36,080 bases of DNA from Candidatus Nitrosopolaris wilkensis (GTDB lineage: Archaea; Thermoproteota; Nitrososphaeria; Nitrososphaerales; Nitrososphaeraceae), in contig QHBN01000182.1 of assembly GCA_003176995.1 (NCBI GenBank), positions 1 to 36,080 of the forward strand, in the 5' to 3' direction. Under the pieces are notes generated by a model, which saw only the letters and a list, made by a program, of their open reading frames with translations, did not search any database and was not told the origin of the DNA. Made by a program: the position numbers and the translations under genes. Each line of letters begins with the position of its first letter. Positions within the stretch are counted from its first letter, which is position 1. This document shows positions 34,424-36,080 of this stretch, one piece after another.

Positions 34424-34729
34424 ATGAACGTGAATAATAGATTCTCAGTTTGCTTGGCCTTATGCCTTGTCTTGGCGGCACTTATGATTACTGGCTCGAC
34501 AGAAACAACAATGGTATATGCCTCGCACAATTCAACCTCCCTAAGCAATACTGGATCACCTTCGTTAACACCTTCTAGTAGCGGTAGTGCAGGACCTTCT
34601 GGATCGACATCGTCAGGAAGTGGTAGTAGTGGCCTAGGATCAACAGGAAGTGCAAGCAGTGGCATTGGTAGCGATGTGCCGCCCACGCAGGGAGGAAGCA
34701 ACGGCACAAAAAGAGGAAAAAACAACTGA
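34424..34729 (+). CDS. Secreted Ser/Gly-rich low-complexity protein
   Basis: From ATG 34424 the 101-residue protein has a signal peptide (RFSVCLALCLVLAALMITG, cleavage near VYASH) and then about 70 residues of Ser, Gly, Thr and Pro. It ends in a basic tail (TKRGKNN). Such a chain should be unfolded and may be glycosylated at the cell surface. The TTG 34388 start would put a basic stretch before the signal and is less likely. No domain is present. Confidence 0.6.
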   Translation: MNVNNRFSVCLALCLVLAALMITGSTETTMVYASHNSTSLSNTGSPSLTPSSSGSAGPSGSTSSGSGSSGLGSTGSASSGIGSDVPPTQGGSNGTKRGKNN

Positions 34730-34995
34730 TTAAGCAGGAGATCTGACTTTTTATTTATTATATAATATACTTGTCAGGTGGTTCTCTAGTATTCTTGGCA
34801 CTTTAAAGAAGGCATGAATCTCGAATTTACAGTCTGTGCCTTTGCTTGTCGTAGTTGAGAGGCATATACTTTGGAAAGGGATGAAGCATGGAAAACGAGC
34901 AATAACATGTACAAAGCGGTAAGGGAAAATTAATGACCATCGTAGATTTTACAATTGTAAGATTCTGATCTTAAATATGTGAATGTGTAAATCTA

Positions 34996-35088
34996 TTATG
35001 AGATAGAGATAATGACTGCTCCATAGAAGTAGAAATAGCCAGTCTCTAAACCAGGTAGTTTGTTTTTAGTTTTAGTCTCCTTAGACAT
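34996..35088 (-). CDS. Possible 30-residue membrane peptide
   Basis: ATG 35088 encodes a basic start (MSKETKTKNK) and LPGLETGYFYFYGAVIISIS, then TAA. A TATA-like caatatg lies about 28 nt upstream. It may be the start of a longer, now truncated membrane protein. Evidence is weak. The flanking 34730-34995 and 35089-35349 show no other gene. Confidence 0.25.
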   Translation of the reverse strand: MSKETKTKNKLPGLETGYFYFYGAVIISIS

Positions 35089-35349
35089 TAGGTCTTGAAA
35101 TCTGCTAGTGAACATATTGACCACACGTCTATATTCACAATATGCCTTTTTAGAGTTACTAATACAGCCGAATGAAGAATAGATGGTCGGATTTGAAAAT
35201 AAAACATCAGCTCATCTTATATCCCGAGTTTATAGGAAATGTGAACCCAGTATATCTTGTATACGAGCAGTTCAAACGCTTATCCCTATCGCTGTGGTTT
35301 TGACCTAAACCCAAACATTTATTTTTTTTCTGAATCTACAAGAAACATT

Positions 35350-35487
35350 ATGGACAAGTCAAGGGGTTCTGCAGAGGAAGAATTAATGCAATCAGTAGAA
35401 GACACGATAGTAGAAAATGCTGAAGTAGGTGTTAGCTTTGAAAATAAGTTGCTTATGATAACTAATTTCTTACAGTTAGATTTATAA
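35350..35487 (+). CDS. Small acidic helical protein
   Basis: The 45-residue frame from ATG 35350 (MDKSRGSAEEELMQSVEDTI, then VENAEVGVSFENKLLMITNF) is acidic and helical. A TATA-like catttatttt (35316-35325) lies 29 nt upstream. The longer frame from 35257 has unprotein-like sequence before this ATG. No family is recognised. Confidence 0.4.
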   Translation: MDKSRGSAEEELMQSVEDTIVENAEVGVSFENKLLMITNFLQLDL

Positions 35488-35618
35488 TTAGACAATTAGA
35501 TATAAACGGTACAATTAGATTTTTTATCATGGGACAATCCATTACATAATGCGTAGAAAAAACTCCACCTCCCAGGAGTGAACCAGCACAACAGTGAGTT
35601 AACTGTGCTGCTTCCACA

Positions 35619-36080
35619 CATGGTTGACATTTTAGCTTCCTAACATAGTTGACACTCCAGTCTTGTAGTGTAATAACAAATGGATATAATAGAAGATAGG
35701 TACAGAATGATAATTGAACCTGAACGTTCAGGTAAGACTATATCTGATGTTTGTGTCGCATTTGGAGTTTCGAGAGAAACATGGTACAAATGGAAGAGAC
35801 GATATGATACATCTGGCCTAGATGGATTAAAAAACCAATCAAGAAAGCCACATAATATCAAATATGTAAAGGTAACTGAAGAACTAGAAAAGATCAATCT
35901 TGAACTGCGGCTAAATAGTAGATTTGGTTCAAGAAGAATAAGGTTCAGGTTAAAGAGAAAGTATGAAGTTAGCTTAGGTACAAAAACAATTTACAACCTT
36001 CTAAAGAGACACAAGCTCAATGTACTGTCTGTCAAACTAAAAAGAAAATACAAACGATTTGAAATGAAACATCCAAACGA
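35619..36080 (+). mobile_element. IS481-like insertion sequence, left part (right end outside window)
   Basis: A transposase gene begins at 35680 and is still open at the window end. Upstream lie two direct repeats, catggttgaca (35619-35629) and catagttgaca (35644-35654), which look like terminal transposase-binding sites. A 7-bp hairpin (cagcaca/tgtgctg) lies at 35583-35609. The exact left boundary and target duplication cannot be fixed without the right end. Confidence 0.65.
35680..36080 (+). CDS. IS481-family transposase, N-terminal part
   Basis: The 133 codons read contain a first HTH (GKTISDVCVAFGVSRETWYK), WKRRYDTSGLDGLKNQSRKP and a second winged/HTH segment (NSRFGSRRIRFRLKRKYEVS, LGTKTIYNLLKRHKLNVL), then a basic linker FEMKHPN. 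This is the usual N-terminus of IS481/IS3-like DDE transposases; the rve catalytic core with its DDE residues would follow beyond the window. The start is ATG 35680, directly after the terminal repeats. No frameshift is seen so far. Confidence 0.85.
   Translation, partial: MDIIEDRYRMIIEPERSGKTISDVCVAFGVSRETWYKWKRRYDTSGLDGLKNQSRKPHNIKYVKVTEELEKINLELRLNSRFGSRRIRFRLKRKYEVSLGTKTIYNLLKRHKLNVLSVKLKRKYKRFEMKHPN

Noticed and set aside
1-36080. tRNA, rRNA or CRISPR array
   Set aside because: No T-loop motif with matching acceptor stem, no rRNA-like block and no regularly spaced repeats were found by eye.

Overview
The window looks like a chromosomal segment of an ammonia-oxidising archaeon of the Nitrososphaerota (Thaumarchaeota), most likely Nitrososphaeraceae. 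An AT-rich Nitrosocosmicus-like genome would fit. The evidence is the AT-rich composition, archaeal TATA boxes centred about 26 nt upstream of many start codons (leaderless transcripts), a stand-alone TRAM protein, a family-5 uracil-DNA glycosylase, and many small exported proteins of types I associate with this phylum (PsbP-like, SIMPL, secreted DsrE-like). Family calls come from reading motifs and from memory; no search was run.

Layout. 1-5.7 kb: end of a Lys-rich coiled-coil protein, a dead HTH gene, a secreted DsrE-like protein, a TMEM175-like fragment, a racemase-fold protein without its catalytic cysteines, UdgB and a UBP-type zinc finger. 6-9.6 kb: an MDR oxidoreductase with a late frameshift, a gene with one nonsense codon, an RHH-type regulator plus DUF72 operon with a striking inverted repeat around its TATA box, and an arginase-like remnant. 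9.4-13.2 kb: an amphipathic helical protein, a heavily degraded viral/plasmid-type primase-helicase, the TRAM protein, a secreted protein whose signal peptide is out of frame, and a sensor fragment. 13.3-20.2 kb: the metabolic core, all on the minus strand: creatininase-family protein, small membrane protein, NCS1 transporter, biuret-amidohydrolase-like cysteine hydrolase, amidase-signature hydrolase, a frameshifted PurE and an FAH-family enzyme. 20.4-23.5 kb: small secreted and membrane proteins mixed with dead genes (M23 peptidase, AAA ATPase). 23.8-34.7 kb: an exported-protein district (SIMPL, three PsbP-like proteins, an HtrA protease, a Ser/Gly-rich protein) mixed with broken sensor and secreted genes and a 39-residue nine-cysteine protein. 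35.6 kb to the end: an IS481-like element running off the window.

How the genes may work together. NCS1 transporter, cysteine hydrolase and amidase are packed with 4-nt and -1-nt junctions and look like one transcript for import and stepwise hydrolysis of a small ureide or biuret-like nitrogen compound. The creatininase-family protein just upstream may act on a cyclic precursor. In an ammonia oxidiser the released ammonia would serve as both nitrogen and energy source. This is the best candidate for a little-described system here; its substrate is unknown.

A second theme is decay. About ten reading frames are broken by a single indel or stop while the rest of the protein stays readable. Either this lineage carries many pseudogenes or the assembly has residual indel errors. 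Read-level checking should come before calling any of them dead.
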